Shown: piece after piece, positions 21,294-33,031 of the stretch
Numbering within the stretch: position 1 is the stretch's first letter
How the letters are laid out: the number at the start of each line of letters is the position of its first letter
Assembly: GCA_039654915.1 (NCBI GenBank)
Contig: CM077597.1
Span: 80,602,001-80,666,000 of the forward strand
Direction: 5' to 3'
DNA length: 64,000 bases
Origin: Aquilaria yunnanensis
Lineage: Eukaryota; Streptophyta; Magnoliopsida; Malvales; Thymelaeaceae
Translations under genes and position numbers: made by a program
Notes under the pieces: model-generated
Databases searched by the model: none
What the model saw: only the letters and a program-made list of their open reading frames with translations
What the model was told of the DNA's origin: nothing

Positions 21294-24200
21294 GTAAGCT
21301 TATTTTGCCCTTTTTGCTTTCAATTTGAACATTGTGATGAACTTTTGTTGGAACAATGAATCGAAGTTCTAGGGCACCAAACTTTCTGTCACTCATTGTT
21401 ATGTTGCTGCTGCTACAACAGGCTTATGAAGGCCTATTCGTGGTTGCTGGAACAGGAATAGGGCAGAATAAGTGCGGCAGTCATTAATTGGCCAACTTGG
21501 TTCTAATATTATACTTTTTTTCCCAAGTTTAATTGTCATTTGCTCTGGGTTTGATATGTACATAATTATCCCATGTGTCCTTGCTAGTTGTGGAGAATCA
21601 GTAGTTAGTTTGTACATCCATTTTTTTATGTAACAGCTTCATCTCCAATGCATTCCTAATCCACTGATATCTAACATCAACTAAGGGCCTAAACCTAAAC
21701 TAATTAACGCACAAATACTGAAGTCAAATGATCTCCACAGCTGAAGGACTAGTATGTAAGCTAGTACAATTCTTATTAGGGTAAGGTCAAGTCAAGTTCT
21801 AAACCTCTATAAGTTTTGTAAAATCAAGACTTAAAACTCCTCGATTTGTCAATGAAGTACCAAAATTCGTAAAAGGTTTAGTTTTAGCCCATCTATTACA
21901 ACTTACACCGTCCCTCTCTTTAATCTGAACTTCTAGTGATAATTGTTGACATATAAACCTTGTCTAGACTAATTAAATAACAAAACAGGTTACTCAAGTG
22001 ACTAAGAACTCATATTCCAATTCTTCCTATATAAGCAAGAGTAACTTTTGACAACAAAGTAAATACATAAATAGATAAGCTAATCAAGGCCAAACTAAGT
22101 TTATTTGGTCTGAACACTTGGGTGCAATGGATGAGAACTTCGAGTGCAAGATGATCAATAAAAATGACACCAAAAAATTTAACGTGGTTCATCGTTTATA
22201 TTTGTTTCATTCTTCCTCTGCGTCATGCTTGCTCTAATGTCCTTTTGCTAGCTTCCTATCTTCTTCAATCTGCTTTCACTATTCAGTCACATTTATGTCT
22301 TGCTTAGGCCTCTCTTTCTCTCTTAATTTCCCTAGTGCAGCCCTCAAAATTCAGTACACTAACCATGCCATGGTATAAAACTAACTATGCCAAAAAATGG
22401 CCGCTACCTGTACTGCTGCATTTTCAAAGCAAAAACAGTGAAATCTTAAGCACAAGAATTCTGTGGTTGAAGTGTGTATTTCAGCTGCTGTGGTTTGGTG
22501 ATGTGGTATTTAGATGTGGCTGGACATATTTGTGAAGGAGAAGCACTGGACTCTATCTTGGTTTAGTGGCAGGCTTGAACAAGGTCCTGGAATAGGGGTT
22601 TCTGAACTCTGGATCCTTAGTGGACATTTATTCAGAGTTGTGTAATTCAAACTCAGAATCAGTTGTTATTGTGTCTACTAGTGTACCAAAGGGTTTTAAG
22701 AAAACGGATTTGTGATTCTGAGAATTCCTTCTTGAAATGTTTATATTGCTGATTTGAAGTGTGACATTGATTAACCTGATTACAATTTGCTTCAGGTCTT
22801 GTGTGTTATCCCAATTGTTTAATTTTCTGAATGTGGTTTGCTTCTCAGGTTTATATGGTTGAACATGGTTTTAAAGGATCAAAGCTGGGTTTAGACAGAA
22901 ATCAGTTCTACAGTAATGTTGTCTAATTCGCAAAGTTTGATTCATGGTTGACTTTTTGGTTAGAGAAGTTTTTTTGCCTGAAATTTTGTGAACAAGTTTC
23001 AAACCATATTTGGGGCGTGCGTGACGCCGTGGCCTAATTTTGCCGTAAATCTTGTCAAGCTTACAAGAGTATGCATTTTCAGGTCAGTAGCTGCAGGTTC
23101 TGGAATCAGTTTTGGGGTTTAAGTGACCAAGTGTTGATTTTTTCTAATTTAGAAATCTATTTTACTGATTCCAACAAGTTTTATTTGATTAACTAGACTT
23201 ATTTGATCCTTGTTTGAGTAACGAACAGCATGATTTCAAGTCAAGTTTGTCTAAACCCAAGTTTTAGTAGGTTTTTACTGCAGAAAAGTGACAGCACTAA
23301 GTGTGTGTGTACTCAAGAGTTTGTGTTTTTCAATGTGTGTGCGCCTGAACATGTGTGAAGGTGAGCATGGCTCCCTGACTTGTAGGACATATTGCTAAGT
23401 GCATATGAGTGAGAAGTTGCACCCAAGAATGGGCTGTAACAGTTGTTATAAAAGCAAAGGTTGTTCCAGGACTAAAGAGAGAGTGCCACCAGCCATAATA
23501 GTGTTTGATCAGTGTGATTAAAAGTGTTGATGTGGAAGTGCTACTCTGAATGCTTTGATATAGAATATCTGGAAGTGATTAATGAAAATCTGGTTATGTG
23601 GCAATTTATAGGACAGAATGGAGCATTGTGGTCTGGTAGTATAGTATCTCTCTCATAAATGTGGATTTTGAATCCGGCAGCCTGGTAGAGGGACTTTAAG
23701 TTCCAGATTGTGTTTCTAAGGCAGTGTTGTTAATTGAGTGGTTTTTCTTATTTGCAAATTCACTTGAGCAGCAGGTTAGTGTTTATTTCATGCTGAGCTA
23801 AGTTTTCTTTGTGGTTGTAGAAGAGTACAAAATTTTTGGGTTGATTTTCAAATTTGTGTTGAATTTAACTGTTTCAGCTTTGAGGAGTAATCCTGGTTTA
23901 CAGTGTTTATAACTCGTTCTAGTGTAAATCTCAATTCATTTGTTTGAAAGTTGCTCTGGTAAGTGAATTATAGGTTGGACACAGAGGTTTAAGCAAGAGT
24001 TTTCAAATCTGCAAAGTTTGACGAGATCATTGACTTTTGATTAGAGGTGTAAATTGGAGTTGAAACTTTTTGTGCAAGTTTTATTTGCTATTTAAGACTT
24101 GTTTGATTGCTTTTTGCACTGAATTTATCACGTCTTGAAGAGAAGTACTGCTGGAAGCAAATGTTGCAGGTTTGAGTTGGTTTTTAAGAAGTTCCAAACA

Positions 24201-24896
24201 AGTTGAGTGTGTATTTATGAAGTAGTTAGTCGTAAAACAAGTAGTTTCAAGCTTCAAACTAGCTAATTTTGGCCTTGATTGAGCTGCTGGAAATGTGCAG
24301 GAAAAAGGGCAGAAAAACTGCAGAATTCTGCAGGAAATACTGCGGGGAAAACCAGCATTTTGGTCCCTTTGACTTAGGTTTGACTTCTTAGCAAATGGAA
24401 GAGTTTTGAGCTGAAATTTTACGACAAGCTAGCTCAAAAGATCTATAAATTGCTGGAGTTTTTGGTTTCTGAAAAGCTTACTTGTGCAAAGATTATGAAG
24501 AGTCTGAAGTTTGTTGTTTGCACATAACCTGCACGTTTGAACAGATTCTGGGTTGGGTGATCAATTCACATTTTTCTGAATGTTGCAATCAGTTTTCTCT
24601 GGTCTGATCATGTCAAACTAGTGTTTGAGGTTTGTTCCAAGCTACTTTTACAGCAAGAAAATTTGTTTAGCTCCAAATGGTTTTGTAAGTGCTCAACCTG
24701 TTAATACACAGTTTGCTATTTATTGTTTGCTTGTTAAACCATTTCAGGCAATAGGCTTATCTAGCTTACCAAATATTATAGGGATTCCACTGTGTTACTA
24801 TTTTATATTTATGCATTTTATTGTTCATTGTGTTCACTATTTATATCAATTTACTGTTCATCAACGGTTTACTATTCATAAGACTTGTTTTCAACA
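21294..24896. other. F-box 3' flank, then non-coding DNA with a Copia LTR at the right end
   Basis: The first 200 bases resemble the 3' flank of F-box copy 1. At 21640-21685 there is a short match to the Copia pol segment found again near 25035. From about 22300 to 24896 the DNA has no gene and reads like LTR or intron sequence. Its right end, CTTGTTTTCAACA, abuts a minus-strand polypurine tract, so 24896 is the boundary of a Copia LTR. The left boundary of that LTR could not be located. Confidence 0.45.
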
Positions 24897-25871
24897 ATCT
24901 CCCCCTCTTGCCTTGTGGGGGAGGTTCCACTGTTTCTACGGCTAGTGGACAAGATTCAAACTTTTCCCTTGGTAGAGTCTTGATCAACATATTAGATCGA
25001 TTTTCATCATTTTAGATCTTCTTAAGATATAATAGTTTCATCTTCAACGCATTGCTAATCCAGTGATATCTCTCATTGATATGTTTGGATCTGTAATGAA
25101 GGAGGAATTTTTATTAAGGTGAATAATACTTTGACTATTATAGAACAATTGATAATTTTTCTAGTGGAAATCAAGTTCTTGTATGAACTTCTTCATCCAT
25201 AGCAACTCTATACATGTTTCTGTTGCTGCAATAAACTGTGTCTCAATTGTTGAAAGAGCAACACATTCATGTAACTTTTACTACCATGGCACAACTCCCC
25301 CGAGAAGTGTAATTAGGTAACCTGATGTAGAATGCCTCGAGTCAACATCGGTAGCCATATAAACTGCATTTGTGTAGCCAACTAATAAAAACTTTGTATC
25401 TCCTAAACACAAGCACAGTTTTGGAGTACCAAAAAAATGTTTAAGAATCTATTTTATTGCAGTTCAATATTCCTTATCAGAATTTGAAAGAAACCTACTC
25501 ACAATACCAACTTAGTGTGCAATATATGGTTGTGTGTACTTACCATGACATGCATCACATTCAATTGCTGAAGCATATGGAACTGTCCATTTCTCATTCT
25601 TTATTAGTGGAAGGGCATTGCTTGTAACTTAATTTAAAGTGATTAGTAAGAGAATAACTAATTGCTGTAATCTTATGCATATTGAACCTTTGAAGTAAAT
25701 TTCTTAATGTATTTGTCCTGTGATAATCATAATTTCTTGACACCCTTGTCTTTTGTTATTTTCATGCAAATAATTAGTTTTGCTAGTTCCAAGCCTTTTT
25801 TGGAAAAAGAATTATTCCTTTAGACAATCAACATGTTATCTACATAGTGCAATACAATAATGAAATCATTA
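24897..25871 (-). pseudogene. Copia-type pol remnant (RT to RNase H end)
   Basis: On the minus strand, HYVDNMLIV near 25840 corresponds to the YVDD active-site motif of Copia reverse transcriptase, with the second Asp changed to Asn. NERYHWISNAL near 25050-25080 matches the Copia RNase H / C-terminal region. Stops and frameshifts are frequent. At 24897-24915 the minus strand reads GCAAGAGGGGGAGATTG, a typical Copia polypurine tract, directly followed by an LTR starting TGTTGAAAAC. The upstream part of pol was separated by the MULE at 25872; GATGATGATTTCAT continues the frame across its right target copy near 27259. Confidence 0.7.
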
Positions 25872-27258
25872 GTGTAAAATTCATTTGTGGCACCTAACCT
25901 TTTTGCATTGTTCTAAAAATGTTTTTAGCCTTTATTTTGTCCTCTTAAAGTCCTGACCTCCCTATTTTTTTGTCTTAATTGTGATCATTCCATCAATTTT
26001 TCAATTAAAATTAACGGAATCTCAGGGGGAATAGTAACTTTGGTTTCTACTTTTTCTTCCTTCCACTCAAAGTATCCTTAACTTGTAAATTAACACATCA
26101 ACCTTCTCTTTTATCCATTTCAACTCCTTAGAAAAAAAAATAATCAACTTCACCGACAAGCTCTCCTCAGCCGTCTCTCAATTCACTTTTCTCCTTCCAC
26201 CTTTACTTCCTTGTCTTTCTCCTCATTTGCTCTCTTTACTTTCCTCACCCTTTCTAGCTCGGCTGCCCTCTTTACTTTTCTCACCCCTCCACAGGTTGGG
26301 TTGCCATTGATCGACGTTGCTAGAGGTTGTAATGGATGAAAGGCAGTGAGATTTTTTTTTTTTTGAATATGGCATATTGGAGTTAAAGACTGGCATTTTA
26401 TAGGCAATAATGGAAGGGAAAATAAGAAATAATTATGGGAAAAAACCGGTAATTTTATTGACGGGTAAAATTTAACAGTAGTGGGGAACATTCCCCATCG
26501 ATTTCTGCGGGCCAAGAAGAAGAGTTGTTGCTGCCATCAAGATCCACTTGCCGCATGAATATTTTAGCGATGAGGACTTGGGGAACCCTCGTCAAGAATC
26601 TTAGCTTCCCCTCCTAACCTTTATCGCCCCCACCGTGCGGTTTTAGCTGCCATCGGCCCATTTTCTTGAAACAACATAGAAATAAGTGAATTGACTTGGG
26701 GCAATTGAGAAATCAAAGGAAGGAAATGAGGGGCGAAAGACCGGGGTATTTGGGAAATGAGAAATTGAGAAATCGAACGAAGGAAATGAGAGGTGATTGA
26801 TTAGGGGGGGGGCCTACATTGTCGTTGTCTTATTAATGATTTGGAGTTGTAGATGATGAAAAGGCCGATGAGAGCCACGGAGACGACAACGAGGTTGTGA
26901 TTTTCTTTGGGAATGGATGAGAGAGAAAGAGGAGGAATATATAGAGGAGGTGGGTGAGTTGACGGTGGCACAAGTGGAGTGCGAGCACAGTTTCAAGGAT
27001 GAATTAGGGATGACATTCTGGATTTTTTTTGGATTGGTGAAGTGTGGATTTTGCTAACTTAAGGGTGTTTTGAGGGAGAGGAAAAAAGGTAGGGACCAAA
27101 GTTGGTATTCTCTATGAGATTTTGTTAATTTTAACTGTAAATTTGACTGAAAAACTACAATTGAGACAAAAAATAGAGAGATCAAGGACTGACAAACAAA
27201 GATTAGAGACTTTTTTAAGACAAAGGGAAAATGTTGGGGCCCACAAATAACTTTTACG
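25872..27258. mobile_element. MULE-like TIR element (about 1.39 kb) in Copia pol
   Basis: Long imperfect inverted repeats (about 180 bases): GTGTAAAATTCATTTGTGGC on the left, CGTAAAAGTTATTTGTGGGC as reverse complement of the right. They share TTTTTTGTCT(C/T)AATTG and TTAAAATTAAC further in. An 11-bp target duplication with one mismatch flanks it: TGAAATCATTA at 25861-25871 and TGAAATCATCA at 27259-27269. The length fits a Mutator-like element. The GC-richer interior (about 26160-27000) has short ORFs on the minus strand and no transposase. Captured host sequence is possible but the donor is not recognised. Confidence 0.78.
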
Positions 27259-28772
27259 TGAAATCATCATCACTTGCCTGTCTATATGTGGTTCTTCCAA
27301 TTATGCTACTATTGAAATTGCTTTGATTTGAGGTAAGAGGAATATTGACTTATTTATCTCAAGTTTTTATAGTTTTGATATTATCAAAAATAATTTTAGG
27401 GCTTCGGTTGTAATTTAAATGTACTTCAATCTCACTTCTTTTATATATTTTAATTTTATAACTATTTTTTTTTTCAAATTTTGAATATATATGTATATAT
27501 ACAATTTTTTTAGAAAGTATTTCAAATCCTATTTTACGGCAGTATTGTCACAACTCACTACTAAAAAATAGTCATTTTCTAACGGTCTTGTGTTGGAAAA
27601 TTGATAATTTCCAACATAGAGCTGTTGGAAACATGCGTGTTAGAAAGTGATGCGTTGGAAAAAAAATTCCAACCGCCCAATGATTCTTAGCCGTTGGAAA
27701 TAGGCCGATGGAAATTTCCAACCGCTAATTTTTCAGGAAGTTTTGTTGAATAGTGAAACGGTTTTCCAACGGTTAGAGCCGTTGGAACATTGCCAATGGC
27801 TTAGGCCGTCGGAAAATCATTTTCGGAAAATAAAAAAATATGATTAAATATTTTATATTTATTATTTTAGATTTAGCAAATAATAAATATAAAATATTAT
27901 TACTAAAATTAAATTTATAATTAAATATTTTATATTTATTCTTCGATTTAGTAAACTTACTAAAAATTAAAATTATTATTACTAAAACTATATTACATTA
28001 TTATGAAAATTTTAAAAATCACAAAAATACAAAATTGAACTTCCTAACACAAAATCAACCAAATAGAAAATACAAACAGATCAAAATAAAATAAAAAATA
28101 AAAAATCTGAACTAAAAATTAATCATCAGAAACACATCAAACTAAAATTAAAAATAAAAAATTTGAACTAAAAATTAATCATCAAAAACACATCTAACCA
28201 AAATTCTGAATATATCTGAAAAAAATCAAACATTCAAATGGATCTAAACAAAAATTAGTAATAAAAAATCATAAAACCATTGAACCCCAAATCTCTTTTG
28301 ATCCCATTTCTTCCGGCACACAGGAAGGCATGGAGGCCGTGGAGGCGAGGAGGAAGGCGAAGAGGTGGAGATAGTGGACAACGGAAGGGCTGAGGATGGG
28401 CTACACGGACGACGGACTGCCGAGGTCGATGGGCATGGTGGATTGGCAACGTCGATGAGAATGGCGCCTGTGGAGGCAAGATGGCAAGGCGGAGGAAGAC
28501 GGCGACGACGATGCGGAAGAGAGTCAAAGACGAAGAGAGGAAGATGGCGATGGCGACGGTAAGGCAGAAAACAGGCGGCAGAGATGGAGAGAGCGAGAAG
28601 AGGGGGTGGAGAGGGTGAGAGAAGCAGGAGACGAAGAGAGGAGATGGCGACGAAGAGAGGAGACGGAAGAGAGGAGACAAAGAGAGGAGGGAGAGGGAGA
28701 TGAACCGCTGGGAGCTTGGGATCTAAGATGCGGCAGAAACGGAGGAGAGGTTGGAGGGGATGGTAAATATAG

Positions 28773-28780
28773 TATTTATA
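28773..28780 (-). promoter_or_regulatory. Cargo TATA box in CACTA copy 1
   Basis: Minus strand TATAAATA, preceded by AACCTAACCCTAAC (telo-box-like) and followed by a C/T-rich stretch. The same arrangement stands in the second copy at 46806-46854, so it predates the separation of the copies. Confidence 0.5.
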
Positions 28781-28902
28781 GTTAGGGTTAGGTTTGGGTT
28801 TTTTTGGTCCAATAGATTTTTTTTTTGTTGGGGAAAATTATATATATACATATATATATCAATATGAATATATATAAATATCAATATCAATATAATATAT
28901 AG

Positions 28903-28903
<1 letters not shown>

Positions 28904-28948
<45 letters not shown>

Positions 28949-29263
28949 CTATTATTATTGTTGTTGTTGTTCTTGTTTATAACAAAACATTTTTAAAATA
29001 ATTACTTTACTTTCTAAAATTATACAATAAATATGATAAATATTTTATATATGATATACATACGTACATATACACATACATATATACATACATGCATACA
29101 TATTATAATAAATATTTATAATATAATATATATACATATTATTATAAATATTTATAATAATATTTATAATTATGATATATATGATACTTATGATACATTA
29201 TATATTATACTAATATATTATTATAAATACATATTATGACATATAAATACATACATACATACA

Positions 29264-29321
<58 letters not shown>
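28904..29321. repeat. AT, ATAC and TA microsatellites in CACTA copy 1
   Basis: Pure (AT)n at 28904-28947, (ATAC)n at 29247-29292 and (TA)n at 29293-29321, separated by AT-rich DNA with TTATTATTGTTGTTG motifs. A related GTAT-rich block is at 46640-46685 in the other copy, so the microsatellites belong to the element. Confidence 0.85.
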
Positions 29322-29323
<2 letters not shown>

Positions 29324-29899
29324 GTATTACTATTATTATTATTATTGTTGTTGTTGTTGCTTATAACAAATATTTTCAAAAATAATTACTCTACTTTCTA
29401 AAATTATACAATAAATATGACATATTATGATAAATACATATTATGACATATATTATACATATTATATTATGATAAAATTATTTTCCAATGGCATTCATAG
29501 TTGGAAAAATAAAAAAAATTTACATTTTAACTTACATATTTTCCAACAGCCTAGCCAGTTGGAAAAATAAAAAAAATTTCTAACGGCTACAATGTACATT
29601 TTAACTTACATATTTTTCAATGGCTTGGGTAGTTGGAAAAATAAAAAAAAATTTCCAACGGCTTTAGCCGTTGGAAACAATAAGTGCAATTTAATTCACT
29701 ATTTTCCAACTATTTAGGCCGTTGGAAATGTGCCCATTGGAAATTTTTCAACACCTACAACAGTCAAGCTGTTGGAGATTTTGTTTTACAAATTTCAATT
29801 TTTTTAACAGTTTCCAACAACCTAGCACGTTGGAAATTTCCAACGGCTTGGCCATTGAAAAATGAGCCATTGGAAAAAATGAGTTTTGTAGTAGTGACT

Positions 29900-30670
29900 G
29901 AAAATTCATTGCATGACTGATCAAATTCGGCTAAATATAATTATCACAATTATGTTATATTCTGCATGTCATCACAGAAATGTCGCAAGTTGTGCGATGA
30001 TTTCTTTCGTCACATACTGGCATTGATTCTACAATGATTTTTAGTTATGACATGTTATTTTGCTACAACATATTTGTGCGACGATGTTTTACGTCTCAAA
30101 AAAAGAAAATTTTCCTACAATTTTGCTACATTTATCGTCATCACAAATGGGCTTTTTTTTTTTTAACAGACATATCATACCTATAGAAGAGAATATCATC
30201 GTGCCCTCATATTACAATATGGAATAATAATAACTATTGTTATTATTGTTGTTGTCTTTTTGTTGTTTTTTTTTTCTGTTTTATTTAAGCTAAATTTTTT
30301 TATTAGAAATTTAACTTTAATGCTTTATGTTTATATATTTGTAACATAAAGCAATTGAAAATGACACTAGGTATGCAATACTAACCCTGCGACGACTAAA
30401 ATGAAACTTCTACTCTATTTTAGCGGGGACTCAGTTGCAAAATTAGCAACTAGAACATCCTCCACTTTTTCAATTACATTCTCCAATTGTTTTACTGTAG
30501 CTTGAGTTTTGCAACCTATAAAATTGCCACTGTTTCAAGCTACCACTTTTGTAGTTACTTTTTTTAGGTTTGGCAAAAGATGGATTGCCAACAAAATTGT
30601 TTGTGGTATATATATATATGCATCGACTGAAATTATATCCAATAAGTAACTTTGGGAAATATTGCCTTTG
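29900..30670. other. Spacer upstream of the GDSL pseudogene
   Basis: It contains several short GTGCGACGA / GTCGCA-type motifs (29980-30160, 30388) that resemble subterminal repeats of another decayed CACTA-like element, but no ends were found. The last 300 bases should hold the former promoter of the GDSL gene. A TATATATATATG stretch lies near 30608. Confidence 0.4.
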
Positions 30671-30801
30671 ATGATGAGGTCTAGAAATATGGTGTTCAAC
30701 ATTCTGTTTGCTGTTTTATTTATCATCTCGTTTTCTGTTCTAGAAATAATATTCCAGAATACAATGACCCATAATAATATTCCAGCACTTTTGGCATTTG
30801 G

Positions 30802-31873
30802 GGGGAAAATCCATATTTAGTCTCCTAACTTTAAGGGTTGTCCTAATGTGGTTCATTATCTCTAAAAGTGGCTGTTAAAGTCCCTTAACTTAACTAACGT
30901 GTCTTATTTTGGTCCTTACCACTAGTTCTACCGTTATTTTGGATGGAAATTACCTACATGGCACATAGATTGCCACATGGCAGCTTATTTTATGATAAAA
31001 AGTGACTAGATTGGTAAAACAATAAAGTTAAAGCTAAAATTGACATAAAGTAATTTTAGTGACCTAAAAGGCTAGTTAACCCAATCTTCCCCAATCCCGC
31101 CGCCACGCCTCTCTGATTCGATCCTCGCCGCCCCTTTGCACTGCCTCCAGGATGGCTGTGGCGTTCGCCAAAACATTGTTGAGGGCCACCGATTCCTTAT
31201 CTAGGCCAACGCGCATGAGCTAGCGGCTGTTCTATACTCCACCGCCGCTTTGAAGGTCGGAGCTTGCTCCTGGATGACATGGAGGACGATGAAGCGAAAG
31301 AGTGGCCAATGAAGTGAACCGGAATGGACACCAGTTTTTGAGGATGACGGAACGCACTTTCAGGCTGCACCTGTACCGGGATTGGCCTCGTGGCCAATGG
31401 GTAGTGAGGACGGGTCGGTAAATCCCAATGACTTCAAAAAAATGGACGGGCAAGAGGACGGGCGAGATGGTGGATGACGAGGGAGTGGCCGAGTGAGTAT
31501 CAAGGCGGATTTCCAGTGGGTAGCGGGTAGGCCGGAGGTGGGCGGCGGTGGCCAGTTCAAATCCAAGAAGATTTGGGGAAGATAGAAATTAGGGATTAAT
31601 GTCACTTAAAGTCATCAGAATTATGTGTTTCATCAATTTTAGCCTATTATTTATTGTTCTTCTATTCTAGTCACTTATTATTATGACATAGGATGCCAAG
31701 TGGCAAAGTAAGTGCGACATAGGCATTTTCCGTCAAAGATAACGACTTAATTGAAAGAATGAAACAAAGTAGGACAAGCTAAGAGAGGTAAGGGACTTTA
31801 AGAGGCACTTTTGAAGATAAGGGACCACTTTGGGACAACCCTTAAAGTTAGGGGACCAAATTTAGATTTTACC
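30802..31873. mobile_element. MULE, family A copy 2 (1,072 bp) inside the GDSL gene
   Basis: The ends read GGGGAAAATCCATATTTAG and, reverse-complemented from the right, GGTAAAATCTAAATTTGG. Both continue through CCTAACTTTAAGGGTTGTCC. The long TIR matches the element at 11221. The 10-bp target duplication TGGCATTTGG is perfect (30792-30801, 31874-31883). The GC-rich interior (31080-31570) has different cargo from copy 1 and overlapping minus-strand ORFs of no known family. No transposase is present. Confidence 0.9.
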
Positions 31874-33007
31874 TGGCATTTGGAGATTCAATTCTAGACA
31901 CCGGGAACAACAACAACCTCTTAGCATCCATAACCAAAGCCAACTTTCCCCCTTATGGGCAGGATTTCCCTAGAAAGATAGCTACTGGGAGGTTTGGAAA
32001 TGGAAAAGTTTTCTCCGACTTGATGGGTAATTAATATACTTAATTATTTAGCAATGGAATAGAATATTATTCTCTTTGTCCCGCAAATAATGAACCGTTT
32101 CTTTGAACTTGTCTAATGTAGTATTTTATATATGTGCCTAGAAAGGAATATGGTTTGTTATCTTTGTGACGAGAGGGAGTATTTCATGAAATAGAAGCTT
32201 GTCTAATTAAATTTTTTCCTGTATGTGAAATTAAGCGGAGAGTTTAGGGATCAAGCATACGGTGCCAGCATTTACTGACCTAGGTCTGCAAAATGAATCG
32301 CTCTCCACCTATGTATGCTTTGCTTCGGTTGGATCCGGACTAGATGAAATGACAACCAGAATCTAGGTCTCCCTAATTAACTCTCTTAATTTCATAACTC
32401 CATTTCATATTAGCATTAATGATTGTCATCAAAGTCCAAGAAAAGCTATTTAAAGGAAATTTTTATCTTTAACGGTTAATTAAGACCCATTTGGCATTTG
32501 TATAAGAGAGTTTTGAAAAAGTTATATCCAATGGTAGTTTTTAACTTTTACCTTAAGATACAAACTTCAACGGTTTCATCACCACCATTAATAAATTATC
32601 TAAAAACTTTGACGCTAATCACAGAAAATTCTTCTCAAATGGGAGGCTTGGTAGCTACTTAATTAAAACCTTCTAAAGCATAGTAAACTATTTCAGAATG
32701 TTATAACACTGAGCGACCAATTGAAGCACTTCAAAGAATACCAGGGGATGCTATCAGGAGTAGTGGGAGAAGAGGAAGCCAATAGAATAATATCAAAGGC
32801 CTTGTTCCTTATCTCAACGGGCAACAATGATGTTGCCATTACCTACTATTCCACCCCTATGAAGGCTCCTAAGTATGACATTGATACTTACACTTCCCTC
32901 ATCATCTCTAGACTTCCATCTTTCGTAAAGGTACGTACTACTTAATTCAAAATTCTTAACTACCTATTTATATCTTCTATCTCCCCTCATGATTTCCTCT
33001 TTTTTAT

Positions 33008-33031
33008 CATCATCATCATCATCATCATCAT
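33008..33031. repeat. (ATC)n microsatellite in GDSL intron 3
   Basis: About eight tandem ATC units within the intron between exons 3 and 4 of the pseudogene. Confidence 0.85.

Larger units (their letters stand above)
27556..29896. mobile_element. Non-autonomous CACTA element, copy 1 (2.34 kb)
   Basis: The left end is CACTACTAAAAAAT and the right end, reverse-complemented, CACTACTACAAAA. Both start with the CACTA hallmark and are flanked by the 3-bp duplication ACT (27553-27555, 29897-29899). The subterminal regions are packed with variants of CCAACGGC...GCCGTTGGAAA in both orientations, the usual transposase-binding-type repeats. No transposase is present. The middle (28255-28790) is GC-rich cargo read on the minus strand behind a TATA box (28773-28780), a telomeric-repeat-like box and a decayed site II motif. 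Microsatellites follow at 28904-28947 (AT), 29247-29292 (ATAC) and 29293-29321 (TA). It is the same family as the 45893-48159 copy, in opposite orientation. Confidence 0.9.

Noticed and set aside
28255..28680. 141-codon minus ORF as a host gene
   Set aside because: It lies wholly inside a CACTA element and its peptide is not kept in the sister copy, so it is listed as cargo only.
28904..29321. Regular spaced repeats as a CRISPR-like array
   Set aside because: These are simple di- and tetranucleotide microsatellites in a plant transposon, without unique spacers.
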